Shown in pieces: positions 41,853 through 50,390 of a stretch of 53,111 nucleotides of DNA (its first letter is position 1; the number at the start of each line of letters is the position of its first letter). Source of the stretch: Lachnospiraceae bacterium. Lineage in GTDB: Bacteria; Bacillota; Clostridia; Lachnospirales; Lachnospiraceae. The position numbers were made by a program, and so were the translations under genes. The notes below the pieces were generated by a model that was given only the letters and a program-made list of their open reading frames with translations, ran no database searches and was not told the DNA's origin. The stretch covers positions 1 to 53,111 of the forward strand of contig JAFYYN010000082.1 of NCBI GenBank assembly GCA_017557525.1. The letters run 5' to 3'.

Positions 41853-41926
41853 CCGATAAGTTAAAACGGCCTGTGTTGCAGACGCATAGGCTTTGGTGTC
41901 TTAAGTCTGCAAAACACTTTTGAATT

Positions 41927-42250
41927 ATGGATAATAAAAAGAAAATCGATATCACCTTACGAATTATTGAGAGCCTTACATTTATAGTCTCACTGTTTTT
42001 TTCGATGAAAATGCTGAGTCTTATTTCCGCTTGTTATGAAGACACATATCTGATAGTATTCTGCATTAATATATTTGCATTTGGACTGAGCGCTCTGAAT
42101 GCAAAGGGGAAGAATAAAATCAGCTTTTTTAAATTTGTATCAGCATCGGTCTATTATCTGATAATGACATTGCCAAGAAAAATGGCAATAAAAACTAACA
42201 GGACGATTATACGAGGAGAGATTGACTATGAAGAAAAATGGAGAATTTAA
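41927..42250 (+). CDS. Small membrane protein overlapping the PAP2 start
   Basis: A 107-residue protein with two or three hydrophobic segments (about 13-32, 41-58, 72-84) and a basic C-terminus. No ribosome binding site stands out; the upstream ATTATGG start is weak. Its last 23 bp overlap the start of the second PAP2 gene in another frame, suggesting coupled translation. Family unknown. Confidence 0.55.
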   Translation: MDNKKKIDITLRIIESLTFIVSLFFSMKMLSLISACYEDTYLIVFCINIFAFGLSALNAKGKNKISFFKFVSASVYYLIMTLPRKMAIKTNRTIIRGEIDYEEKWRI

Positions 42251-43118
42251 CAAATTAATTATCTTAAATTTTCTCATGCTGATATTTTTCATAAGTATGC
42301 TTCTGTTGGGAACATTCAACGATGAAGCCATTTCAAAGACCCTGTATTCGCCGGATAATCTGTCTTTGAAATTAATCACGGCAATAGGAGCATACCCGTT
42401 CTTTGCTTTTTGTGTTGTTTTTTCAGGAAGTTTGTTTGAACGCACTCTGCATTCAAATACAGGTAAAGGCCTAAAAATATTCTTAAGTATTTTGCTTGTA
42501 ATTTTTATAATATTCATCGGATTTATAGGTTCGGGAACACTGGCAGAACGTGACAGTCTCGGCAGTATATTTCCGAATATGGACAGGAATATCCCTGTAA
42601 TAGTTGTAATAAGTCTTGTAACTGTTTTCCCGCTGTGTTATCTTGGATACAGACTGGCTAAAAAGAGTGATGATCCAAAGCTTGTTAAACGTATATTATG
42701 TTTGTTCATTTTATTAGCGATAGCATATGCTTCGCTACAAGTTTTAAAAGGGGTATTTAACCGCCCAAGATACAGACTGGTCGTTACCGGGCAGGATGGT
42801 ATAGGATTCATCCCTTGGTATGAGCGTTTTACAGGAGCTTCGGAATATATAGAGAGTTATGGTATCAACAAAGGAGAGTTCCGATCCTTTCCCAGTGGCC
42901 ATAGTATTTTGAGTGCTTCTATGATCCTATGTTTTCAGACTCTGTCTTGGCTCTGTCCGAAGTTAAAAAACAAAAGGTTTCTTTTGGCTTTTCTTGGCTT
43001 TTTATTTTCGGTGATCATCATGCTTACTAGGATCATACTCGGAGCCCATTATCTGTCTGATGTATCTTTCGGTGCTATCATAGTTGTAATATTGTCATTC
43101 TGTTACAGCATAAAATAA
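42228..43118 (+). CDS. PAP2-family membrane phosphatase
   Basis: A 296-residue polytopic protein with all three PAP2 motifs: KGVFNRPR (motif 1), FPSGHS (motif 2) and TRIILGAHYLSD (motif 3). It should dephosphorylate a lipid or polyprenyl phosphate at the outer membrane face. The length equals that of the PAP2 at 39530, so the two are probably diverged paralogues. Start at ATG 42228 with GAGGAG upstream. Confidence 0.88.
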   Translation: MKKNGEFNKLIILNFLMLIFFISMLLLGTFNDEAISKTLYSPDNLSLKLITAIGAYPFFAFCVVFSGSLFERTLHSNTGKGLKIFLSILLVIFIIFIGFIGSGTLAERDSLGSIFPNMDRNIPVIVVISLVTVFPLCYLGYRLAKKSDDPKLVKRILCLFILLAIAYASLQVLKGVFNRPRYRLVVTGQDGIGFIPWYERFTGASEYIESYGINKGEFRSFPSGHSILSASMILCFQTLSWLCPKLKNKRFLLAFLGFLFSVIIMLTRIILGAHYLSDVSFGAIIVVILSFCYSIK

Positions 43119-43143
43119 ATACTTTTTTAAGGAGAAAATGCTT

Positions 43144-44067
43144 ATGGGTGATATCAATGAAAAAAGGCAAAATAATGATAAGCCTTTAAAAGAAATATCG
43201 ATAGAAGGCTGCGAGCTGCTCGGGAAGGGTGGAAACGGTGCTGTTTACAGATTGGACGATGAAAGAATAGTAAAAATATATTTCAGTAATCGTGCTGATT
43301 TTGAAAAGATTAAAAGAAACAGGGAGATTACTAAAACTGCATTTGTGCATGGTATACCTTCGATGATCGCCTTTGAGATGGTAAAGGTAGGACGGGATTA
43401 TGGTGTAATCTATGAAATGATCAACGCAAAGTCCTTCGGAGAGGAAATGTATCAAAATCCTGATAAGATTGATTTCTTCGCGCATATGATTGCAAGTACT
43501 CTTAAAAAACTGCACAGTACCGAATTTGAAGACGGTGTTTTGCCGGACTCGAGAGACCGGCTCCGTAATGAAGTAAAGATGACTTTAGATGCAGGCTTCT
43601 ATAAACCGGCTGAGGCTGAACGTGTATATAAGCTGATAGATACAATCCCCAAAAGAAACACATTCATACATCAGGATTTTCATCCGGGTAATCTTATGTA
43701 TCAAAATGGGGAGATCATGCTGATAGATGTTGATGATTCTGGTGTGGGACATCCGATTATGGATCTGGCGGCCATGCATCTGGTATATGTTACTGCCGCA
43801 AAATCTAAGTATAAAGTAACAGCCAACGGATTGACAAAGGATCAGTATGCAAGAGTATGGCATATCATACTTGAGGATTATTTTGAAACAAAGGATCCAA
43901 AGGTATTAGCAGAGTATGAGCGAAACATAGAAGGTTTTGCCATGATAAGTCTGATAAAGGGTGTGGCAACCTCGCCCAATGTTAAAAATTTTATTCGAAA
44001 ACCGGTATGTTATTTTATGAAAAAGAAATTCTTTAAGATTATCGATACGATACATCCTGTACCATGA
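43144..44067 (+). CDS. TIGR02172-like phosphotransferase (APH/kinase fold)
   Basis: A 307-residue protein with protein-kinase-like fold: glycine loop GKGGNGAVYRL, a Lys in VKIYF, catalytic HQDFHPGNLMY and metal-binding LIDVDDSG. The pattern is that of the TIGR02172 group of choline/aminoglycoside-kinase relatives common in Lachnospiraceae and Fibrobacter. Substrate unknown. Start 43144 has better spacing from GGAG than 43138. It is 25 bp after the PAP2 gene and probably cotranscribed. Confidence 0.85.
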   Translation: MGDINEKRQNNDKPLKEISIEGCELLGKGGNGAVYRLDDERIVKIYFSNRADFEKIKRNREITKTAFVHGIPSMIAFEMVKVGRDYGVIYEMINAKSFGEEMYQNPDKIDFFAHMIASTLKKLHSTEFEDGVLPDSRDRLRNEVKMTLDAGFYKPAEAERVYKLIDTIPKRNTFIHQDFHPGNLMYQNGEIMLIDVDDSGVGHPIMDLAAMHLVYVTAAKSKYKVTANGLTKDQYARVWHIILEDYFETKDPKVLAEYERNIEGFAMISLIKGVATSPNVKNFIRKPVCYFMKKKFFKIIDTIHPVP

Positions 44068-44113
44068 TCTTTAATTAATGTTTGTGATAATTTTATGATG
44101 GAGTAAAAATTTT

Positions 44114-44935
44114 ATGTTAAAAAATGAGATTTCCCTTCCGGGTATAAATAATGCAAGGGAGCTGGGAGGTTATAAAGCAGGAGACAAGGTTATAAAGCAT
44201 GGATTGCTTATAAGGACCGGAGCATTAAAAGATGCTGCGCCTGAAGCTGTAGAACTGCTAAAGAATAAATATAATCTAAAGGCTATAGTTGATTTCCGCA
44301 TGCAGAGTGAGAGAATAAATATTCCCGATCCTGAGGTGGAAGGCGCAAAATATTACGGTTTCTCGGTAGTTGAAATGGAGGATTATTTTGCCAGGGCAAA
44401 GGATGTAAGAGAGGTTGACAAGCAGTTGCTGTGGAAGACAAATGACAGGATGGCTTTGTTTGAACAGGCTTATGAGTATGGTATGCTCGGACCTGAGACC
44501 TATGTTTCGTTCCTTATGGAAGACAGAGGCAAAAAGGCATACAGGGAGTTTTTTAAAGTCCTTTTGGATGTTGAGGAAAATGCTGCAGTCCTATGGCATT
44601 GTACTGACGGAAAGGACCGTACAGGCCTGGCTGCTATGCTGATTCTTATCGCACTCGGAGCGGATAAAGATACCGTTATGGAAGATTATATGCTGACAAA
44701 TGTATATAATTCTCAGACTTTAGAATATGTTAAAAGCAGACTCGCCGGTTCCGATATGCCTCAGAGAAAACGTGATGCATTGATGTTTATGCTGGGTGGT
44801 GTTGTGGAAAGGTATATGACCGGTGCCATTGAGGCTCTTATAAATAGCTATGGGAGCGTCAAGGAGTATATGTTTGAAGAACTCAGTGTAGGAGATCCGG
44901 AACTGAAAGTTTTACGCAGAAAGTTTTTGGTATAG
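44114..44935 (+). CDS. Tyrosine-protein phosphatase-like protein (Tyr_phosphatase3)
   Basis: A 273-residue phosphatase of the Tyr_phosphatase3 type. The P-loop HCTDGKDRTG has the nucleophile Cys163 and the Arg of the C-x5-R motif. The N-terminal NARELGGYK and LIRTGALKDA are characteristic. Such enzymes act on phosphotyrosine or phosphoinositides, and the real substrate is not known. It follows the TIGR02172 kinase by 46 bp. Confidence 0.9.
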   Translation: MLKNEISLPGINNARELGGYKAGDKVIKHGLLIRTGALKDAAPEAVELLKNKYNLKAIVDFRMQSERINIPDPEVEGAKYYGFSVVEMEDYFARAKDVREVDKQLLWKTNDRMALFEQAYEYGMLGPETYVSFLMEDRGKKAYREFFKVLLDVEENAAVLWHCTDGKDRTGLAAMLILIALGADKDTVMEDYMLTNVYNSQTLEYVKSRLAGSDMPQRKRDALMFMLGGVVERYMTGAIEALINSYGSVKEYMFEELSVGDPELKVLRRKFLV

Positions 44936-44992
44936 TAAAACTGAATTTGAAAATACGATCATTATAAATGAGGGATTATGGCAGAGACTTAA

Positions 44993-45436
44993 CCTTGTCT
45001 TCATGTACTTGCCAATGATTATCATATCTATAAACGGAATGATAACAGCGTAACCATTAAGAAGCTTAAAGCGGCTACAGGCTATGACTATAAGGTGCGT
45101 GCGGTAGCAGACAAAGTTTTTGTCGGCCCGTTCAGTGATACATTATCCTGTGCAACGCTTCCTAAGAAGACCAAGGTATCAAATGTAGCTCTTTCGGGCG
45201 ACAGTTTCTCATTAACCTACAAAAAGGTTGCAGGAAGCGGTTATGAGATCCAGGTAGCTACCGACAAGAAGTTCAAGAGTATCGTAGCTGACGAGTCTGT
45301 AGCTGACATCAAGACTGTTAAGATTGCTAAAGATATTCCCGGAGCATCAGCTTTAAAGGGTTCCACACTCTATGTAAGAGTAAGGGCATACTTCACATAT
45401 AATGATGTGACAGTATATGGATCATGGAGCAGGTAA
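44993..45436 (+). pseudogene. Truncated FN3-domain gene remnant
   Basis: An open frame of 148 codons starting right after a stop, with no ATG or ribosome binding site near its beginning. It codes the end of one FN3 domain (YHIYKRNDNSVTIKKLKAAT, then YDYKVRAVADK) and a complete second (SFSLTYKKVAGSGYEIQ ... YVRVRAYFTYNDVTVYGSWSR). The stop lies exactly where such domains end. It is the 3' part of a lost surface-protein gene. The 159 bp before 45095 otherwise hold nothing. Confidence 0.75.
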
Positions 45437-45482
45437 AGAGTTTTAATGCCAAGTAATTAATAACTGAATAATATGTATTTCA

Positions 45483-45514
45483 GGGCACAATTATCTTAAC
45501 CGGTGATTGTGCCC
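45483..45514 (+). terminator. Stem-loop after the FN3 remnant
   Basis: GGGCACAAT (45483-45491) and ATTGTGCCC (45506-45514) pair perfectly around 14 bases. The following T-tract is weak (GATTTATTATT). Probably the old terminator of the truncated gene. Confidence 0.6.
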
Positions 45515-45595
45515 GATTTATTATTGAAATCTGATAGGATGTTTAGAAAAATCTCAATTCATTCTATGGGAATACAGAGGATGGAGTAAAATTCA

Positions 45596-45626
45596 TATAG
45601 TATTTTTATATACAATGTGGTATAGT
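45596..45626 (+). promoter_or_regulatory. Extended -10 promoter, family member 4
   Basis: TATAGT at 45596-45601 and 45621-45626, 25 nt apart, with ATTTTT after the first and TGG before the second. Almost identical to the copy at 6799. A further TATTAT lies at 45686-45691. Upstream of the HAD gene at 45750. Confidence 0.6.
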
Positions 45627-45749
45627 GATATATGGAATGTGTTCAATTATTTGACAAAGGGTTGCCGAAAAAGAAAATAGTGTGGTATTATAGTATGAAA
45701 ACAGCTCTGAGATACACCGGACTGAATCAGGCTGGAGAGGAGTAACGAA

Positions 45750-46382
45750 ATGATAAAGAATATGGTTTTTGATATAAGCAATGTACTTGCTCCGTTCAGA
45801 TTTAAGGAGTTTCTTGCAGAAAAAGGTTTTGACGGAGCGATGATAAAAAGGATTATCAAGGCTTCTGCTATGACACCATATTGGGTCGAATACGAAAAAG
45901 GAAAACTCACATACGAGGAGGCGATGGAAGCGTTTGTTAGTGCAGACCCTGATATAGCGGACGAACTACATAAGGCCTATGATTCATGTTCGGGTATTAT
46001 GGGCAGATATGATTATACCGAAGGCTGGATAGATTCACTGAAAAAAGCTGGTTACAAGCTTTATTGCATTACCAATTTTACACCTGCCGGATATGAACAG
46101 TGTTACGATTGCATTTCATTTATAGAAAAATTTGATGGTTGTATTTTTTCATTTAGAGAAGGCCTAGCGAAACCGGATCCGGAGATATACAAGACATTGC
46201 TGGGAAGGTATAACCTGAGAGCTGAAGAATGTGTGTTTATAGATGATACGGAAGAAAATGTACTTAGTGCTGAAAAGCTTGGATTTAAAGGAATAGTATT
46301 TTCGGGATATGAAGATGCGGTTTCCAGGCTTAATGATATTTGTAATAGTTCTGATTTAGACTACCTTAAGAGGCGTATATGA
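45750..46382 (+). CDS. HAD-family hydrolase, YihX-like
   Basis: A 210-residue HAD protein. Motif I is FDISNVLAP: Asp8 is present, but the usual second Asp is Ser10, as in the YihX-type group with D-x-G/S-N. Motif II is ITNFTPAG, motif III KPDPEIY, motif IV FIDDTEENV. A helical cap is present. The substitution matters because the second Asp is the acid/base in most HAD phosphatases. Start has GAGAGGAG. Substrate unknown. Confidence 0.85.
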   Translation: MIKNMVFDISNVLAPFRFKEFLAEKGFDGAMIKRIIKASAMTPYWVEYEKGKLTYEEAMEAFVSADPDIADELHKAYDSCSGIMGRYDYTEGWIDSLKKAGYKLYCITNFTPAGYEQCYDCISFIEKFDGCIFSFREGLAKPDPEIYKTLLGRYNLRAEECVFIDDTEENVLSAEKLGFKGIVFSGYEDAVSRLNDICNSSDLDYLKRRI

Positions 46383-46467
46383 AAATCGCAATTATACAGG
46401 CAACATCACAAATAAATAAGAACAAGTTAATATGTTCAGCGGTAAAAAAGGAAGGGAGAAGGTTGAA

Positions 46468-47550
46468 ATGACTGATAAGAATTCTTTTGAAACCGTCGAG
46501 TTGCTAAAGCCGATATCTCTGATACAGATAGACGGCAGCGAGCCGTTGTATGTTAAAGATGAAGCAGAGACTGTGCAAAGTTCTGTGAAAACGAACGACG
46601 TAACTGCAGATAATGCCATGACGGTAAGTGGTACTACCGATGTAACCCCCAAAACAGATATAAAAGCTAAAACGGAAATAACCCCCAAAACAGATGTGGA
46701 AGCTTCAGCAGAGCACGATACTCAAAAGGTGCTTGTGGACCCTAAAAAGCTTCTTGGTAATGACGAGGATTCCGGTGAAAGGCAGGATTATCAGAAGCAT
46801 AATTATGCCGCAAGATTCATTGTCTTCTGCGTTATAGTAATCGGTATCATTTTTACGCTGGTAATGGTAAGAAATTTTAAGGCTACGGACAAGCATACCG
46901 TTGCCGAGAGCAATTATAACCCGATACTAGTGTCGCAAGGGGAGGATACCAGCAGGTTTATCTATACCGGTGGGGCAGGTCTGAACATTGTCCCTGTTTA
47001 TAAGGAGATGGGTTTTGACGCGGATGAAATCGACGCCGATCTGCCTGTCATTATAAACCACAAGTGTGTGGAATATACGAATTCGTCCAATAGGATATTA
47101 TATTTTATGGCTACTCCGACTGAGGAAGATGTAGGTCTGATGATGAATGTGGAGATGTTTGACAGGTTTGGCCATTCATTTGGTGCTTCGGCAAACAGCA
47201 ATTGTGATGTGTCAGCAGGTGAAGAGTTCATGATCCCGATATTTTTCAGTTTGTCTCCTGGCGTGGATTTAAGCGGTGTAACCTACAAGATAAAGGCGGA
47301 GACATTTAAAGACAGGGAAGAAGCCTTGCTCAGAACAATCACGGATGTTACGGAGGCCGAAAAAGGACGCTTCCTTATCACATGTGAGGGTGCCACATAT
47401 TCCAGTGTGAATATATATGTCGCCATGTATAAGAACGGAAACGTGGTTTGCATTCTTTCGGGCTACAGTGATTTTGACGATAACGGAAAAGCGGTAGTTG
47501 AAGTTTACAAAGGCGATGTTGATTATGATACATATAAGGTGTTTTACTAA
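46468..47550 (+). CDS. Single-pass membrane protein with repeat-rich cytoplasmic part
   Basis: About 360 residues. The N-terminal ~110 residues are hydrophilic, with short repeats of T-P-K-T-D-V / A-K-T-E-I near residues 52-76. One membrane segment at ~115-137 is followed by ~220 residues of beta-rich sequence, likely outside. No family recognised. Start 46468 is preferred over 46432 because of its GGGAGAAGG site. It is 95 bp upstream of the EIIC-EAL gene in the same orientation, so they may be functionally linked. Confidence 0.7.
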   Translation: MTDKNSFETVELLKPISLIQIDGSEPLYVKDEAETVQSSVKTNDVTADNAMTVSGTTDVTPKTDIKAKTEITPKTDVEASAEHDTQKVLVDPKKLLGNDEDSGERQDYQKHNYAARFIVFCVIVIGIIFTLVMVRNFKATDKHTVAESNYNPILVSQGEDTSRFIYTGGAGLNIVPVYKEMGFDADEIDADLPVIINHKCVEYTNSSNRILYFMATPTEEDVGLMMNVEMFDRFGHSFGASANSNCDVSAGEEFMIPIFFSLSPGVDLSGVTYKIKAETFKDREEALLRTITDVTEAEKGRFLITCEGATYSSVNIYVAMYKNGNVVCILSGYSDFDDNGKAVVEVYKGDVDYDTYKVFY

Positions 47551-47644
47551 CGGAGAGAAATAATAAATAGTAAGTAGTAAATAGATAAAGCTGCCACACA
47601 TGGCGGAAAAATGTGAAAACCATACAGAAAGGAATTGCGGCTAT

Positions 47645-49741
47645 ATGAAGACAAGGACCAGAAAAAACATAAACACCATTGCCCAAACGATAAGGAACAG
47701 CCTGGCTATGGTCGTTCCAATACTGTTCATAGGCAGCATGACGGTCTTCCTTAATGGAATGCCCGTCGACGCATATCAGAAATTCCTTGATTCATTTCTG
47801 GGAGGGGTCCTTCGCAGCATAATTCAGGCCATACAGTATTCGACGGCAGGAATACTCGCAATATATCTGACCATTTCCATCAACCTGTGCTATATGAGCC
47901 GCACGGAAGAAGGGCAGCGCATGGTATTCAACTTCGGCAGCCTCTTGGGGTGTCTTACCGGGTATTGCATACTGGTGGGTTTTTTTTCGGGCGAGCCCGA
48001 CCTGTCGCTGCTATCCGGACAGGGCGTATTCAGTGCGCTCATTGCCGGCGTGGTAGGGTCGATGCTGTATCAGAAATTTGACAAGCTGTTCAATACCAGG
48101 AAAATGTTTTTCGTGGACGGTGCGGATTCGATATTCAACGCATCCCTGCATGTCATACTTCCGTTCATTGCCGTCACAATATGCTTCGCCGTAGCCAACC
48201 ACCTCATCACGGTGCTCTTCCAGGTGAACAGCGTGCAGCACCTCTTTATGAAGGTTCTGGAGACACTATTTATGAGGATGCAGCGTTCGTACTTAAGCGG
48301 ACTGCTCTTTCTTCTGTTCATCAGCATAATGTGGTGGTTTGGCATACATGGGAACAACGTGCTGAATCAGGTGGCGGAGGACATGTTCGTCCCCATCATA
48401 GCCGGACATATAGTCTCAAAGAGCTTTATTGACACCTTTGTAAATATGGGCGGTACCGGCTGCACCCTCGGCCTGTTGCTGGCAATGATAATATTTGGAA
48501 AACGCAGCTCCACGAAAAAATTGTCAGGGATGGCACTGCTACCGGGAGTCTTCAACATCGGGGAACTGATGGTGTTCGGATTCCCAGTAATCTATAACCC
48601 GTTGATGGCCATACCGTTCGTCCTGACACCGCTGTTGTGCTACACAAACGCATACCTGTTTACGGTTCTGGGCATAATGCCGCAGGTAGAAACCGAGGTA
48701 GTATGGACAACGCCCGCAATCATGAGCGGATACCTCGCGACCGGATCGGTAATGGGCATAGTGGTGCAGGTCCTGAACATTGTAATCGCGGTGGCATGCT
48801 ATGCGCCATTTGTGATAATGTATGAAAAGAAGTCTCTTAAGGAATCCTCTTCGGCAATGAATGAACTGGTCGGCATACTTAAGAAATGTGAAGAGACAAC
48901 GGAAGAGATAGTGCTTACGGAATGTGAAGGAAATGCAGGAAGATTGGCTAAACTTTTGGCTACAGATCTGGAGGTTTCTCTTTCTTCTGCAGACATAAAA
49001 GGTGACACGGGGAATACAGTCAGTCCGCTTTTGATAAAATACCAGCCGCAGTTTGACAATAAGGGCAACTGTATCGGAGCGGAATCATTGCTTAGATGGA
49101 ACCATGAGAGGTACGGGATAATCTATCCTCCTCTGGTCATACATCTGGCGAAAGAAAGCGGTAATCTGTATAAGCTTGAAACATATATCATAGAATGTTC
49201 GGTAAAGGATTCGGAAAGCTTCAGAAAATGCTTTGGTGAAAAATTTAAACTCAGTGTAAATGTAACTGTAACTACTTTGTATGATAAGAGATTTATGGAC
49301 TTTATAGAGGAACTTGCCCATCGCTATGAAATAAAGCCGGGGAATATCTGTATCGAGATTACGGAAGAAACGGAACTTGTCACTTCCGAGGAGACCGGCG
49401 AGCTGATCAAGAAAATCCGCTCCTTTGGCTATACTTTTGCTTTAGACGATTTCAGTATGGGTCATACTTCTCTTCAGTATCTGCAGCACAACCAGTTCGA
49501 TTTGGTGAAGCTGGATGGAAATCTTGTAAGATCCATATTGACCAATGCCCGTACAAAAGAGATAATCAACTCTATCGTATATCTGTCTAAATCATTGGAT
49601 TTTAAGGTTCTGGCGGAATTTGTGGAGACGCAGGAACAAAAGGAAGCATTGGAGGGGATAGGCTGTCTATTGTACCAGGGGTATCTTTATAGTCCGGCAG
49701 TGGACAGGGATTCTCTTATTGCGATGGGTAATGTAAAATAG
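47645..49741 (+). CDS. PTS EIIC-like membrane domain fused to an EAL domain
   Basis: About 698 residues (713 if the ATG at 47600 is used). Residues ~10-390 are a PTS EIIC of the lactose/cellobiose type: WWFGIHGNNVLNQV, GGTGCTLGLLLAM and FNIGELMVFGFPVIYNP. Residues ~440-698 are an EAL c-di-GMP phosphodiesterase; the catalytic Glu480 sits in ESL, and NVTVT, IEITEE, LDDFSMG, VKLDGN and AEFVETQEQ follow, so ligands appear complete. No EIIA, EIIB or HPr gene is near. It probably couples a sugar or other membrane signal to c-di-GMP breakdown. The EIIC part is far richer in G+C than the EAL part. Confidence 0.88.
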   Translation: MKTRTRKNINTIAQTIRNSLAMVVPILFIGSMTVFLNGMPVDAYQKFLDSFLGGVLRSIIQAIQYSTAGILAIYLTISINLCYMSRTEEGQRMVFNFGSLLGCLTGYCILVGFFSGEPDLSLLSGQGVFSALIAGVVGSMLYQKFDKLFNTRKMFFVDGADSIFNASLHVILPFIAVTICFAVANHLITVLFQVNSVQHLFMKVLETLFMRMQRSYLSGLLFLLFISIMWWFGIHGNNVLNQVAEDMFVPIIAGHIVSKSFIDTFVNMGGTGCTLGLLLAMIIFGKRSSTKKLSGMALLPGVFNIGELMVFGFPVIYNPLMAIPFVLTPLLCYTNAYLFTVLGIMPQVETEVVWTTPAIMSGYLATGSVMGIVVQVLNIVIAVACYAPFVIMYEKKSLKESSSAMNELVGILKKCEETTEEIVLTECEGNAGRLAKLLATDLEVSLSSADIKGDTGNTVSPLLIKYQPQFDNKGNCIGAESLLRWNHERYGIIYPPLVIHLAKESGNLYKLETYIIECSVKDSESFRKCFGEKFKLSVNVTVTTLYDKRFMDFIEELAHRYEIKPGNICIEITEETELVTSEETGELIKKIRSFGYTFALDDFSMGHTSLQYLQHNQFDLVKLDGNLVRSILTNARTKEIINSIVYLSKSLDFKVLAEFVETQEQKEALEGIGCLLYQGYLYSPAVDRDSLIAMGNVK

Positions 49742-49743
49742 TC

Positions 49744-49899
49744 TTAAATGACTTTCCATATTCTCGCGAGGATTATCGGATCATTGCCGGCTGGGCTATG
49801 GTTTTATATGGGATAAAAGATCAGACACCTGATATTGACTTGGGTTATAATAGTAGAATGGCTGACCAGCTCGAAGAGGAATTTAATAAAATATACTAA
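49744..49899 (+). pseudogene. Nucleotidyltransferase-like gene remnant
   Basis: An open frame without a start codon. It codes LNDFPYSREDYRIIAGWAMV, then LYGIKDQTPDIDLGY and a diverged tail ending in TAA. The G-W-A ... T-x-D-I-D-L core matches small nucleotidyltransferase-fold proteins. The N-terminus and most of the protein are missing. It starts immediately after the EIIC-EAL stop codon and ends 12 bp before a GNAT gene. Confidence 0.75.
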
Positions 49900-49911
49900 G
49901 AGGAATGATAC

Positions 49912-50352
49912 ATGAATTTGAAACGACTATCGATATGTGATAAAGAAGCCATAAAAGTACTGTTCACGAGTGTTTTCACAGGAGAGCCATGGAACGACGA
50001 TTGGTCTGATGGTAAGCAGCTTGACTTGTACATAGAAGACCTCTGCGGTCAGAGCTATTCACTGACATACGGACTTTACGATGGTGATGAGTTAATCGGA
50101 CTATCTATGGGATATATAAAACACTGGTACACGGGAACAGAATACATAATCAACGAACTGTGTATCAAGACCGACCGTCAGGGTTGCGGTGCCGGAACAT
50201 TTTTCCTGGTACAGATTGAAAAAGCCATAAAGGAAATGGGCCTTAAGCAGATATTCCTCCTCACGGACCGAGATGTGCCGGCTTATAATTTCTATAAAAA
50301 GAACAATTACGTTGAAGTTAGTAACCTAGTGCCGTTTGCTAAACAAATCTGA
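49912..50352 (+). CDS. GNAT-family N-acetyltransferase
   Basis: A 146-residue GNAT: EPWNDDWSD near the N-terminus, the A-motif TDRQGCGAGTFFLVQIEKA, and the B-motif VPAYNFYKKNNY. AGAGGAATG is upstream. The N-terminal W-N-D-D-W pattern occurs in the aminoglycoside 6'-N-acetyltransferase-like group, but resistance cannot be concluded. It stands between the nucleotidyltransferase remnant and an MBL-fold gene. Confidence 0.85.
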   Translation: MNLKRLSICDKEAIKVLFTSVFTGEPWNDDWSDGKQLDLYIEDLCGQSYSLTYGLYDGDELIGLSMGYIKHWYTGTEYIINELCIKTDRQGCGAGTFFLVQIEKAIKEMGLKQIFLLTDRDVPAYNFYKKNNYVEVSNLVPFAKQI

Positions 50353-50390
50353 CTTGGCATACGTACACATAATCTAAGGAGACACAACAA

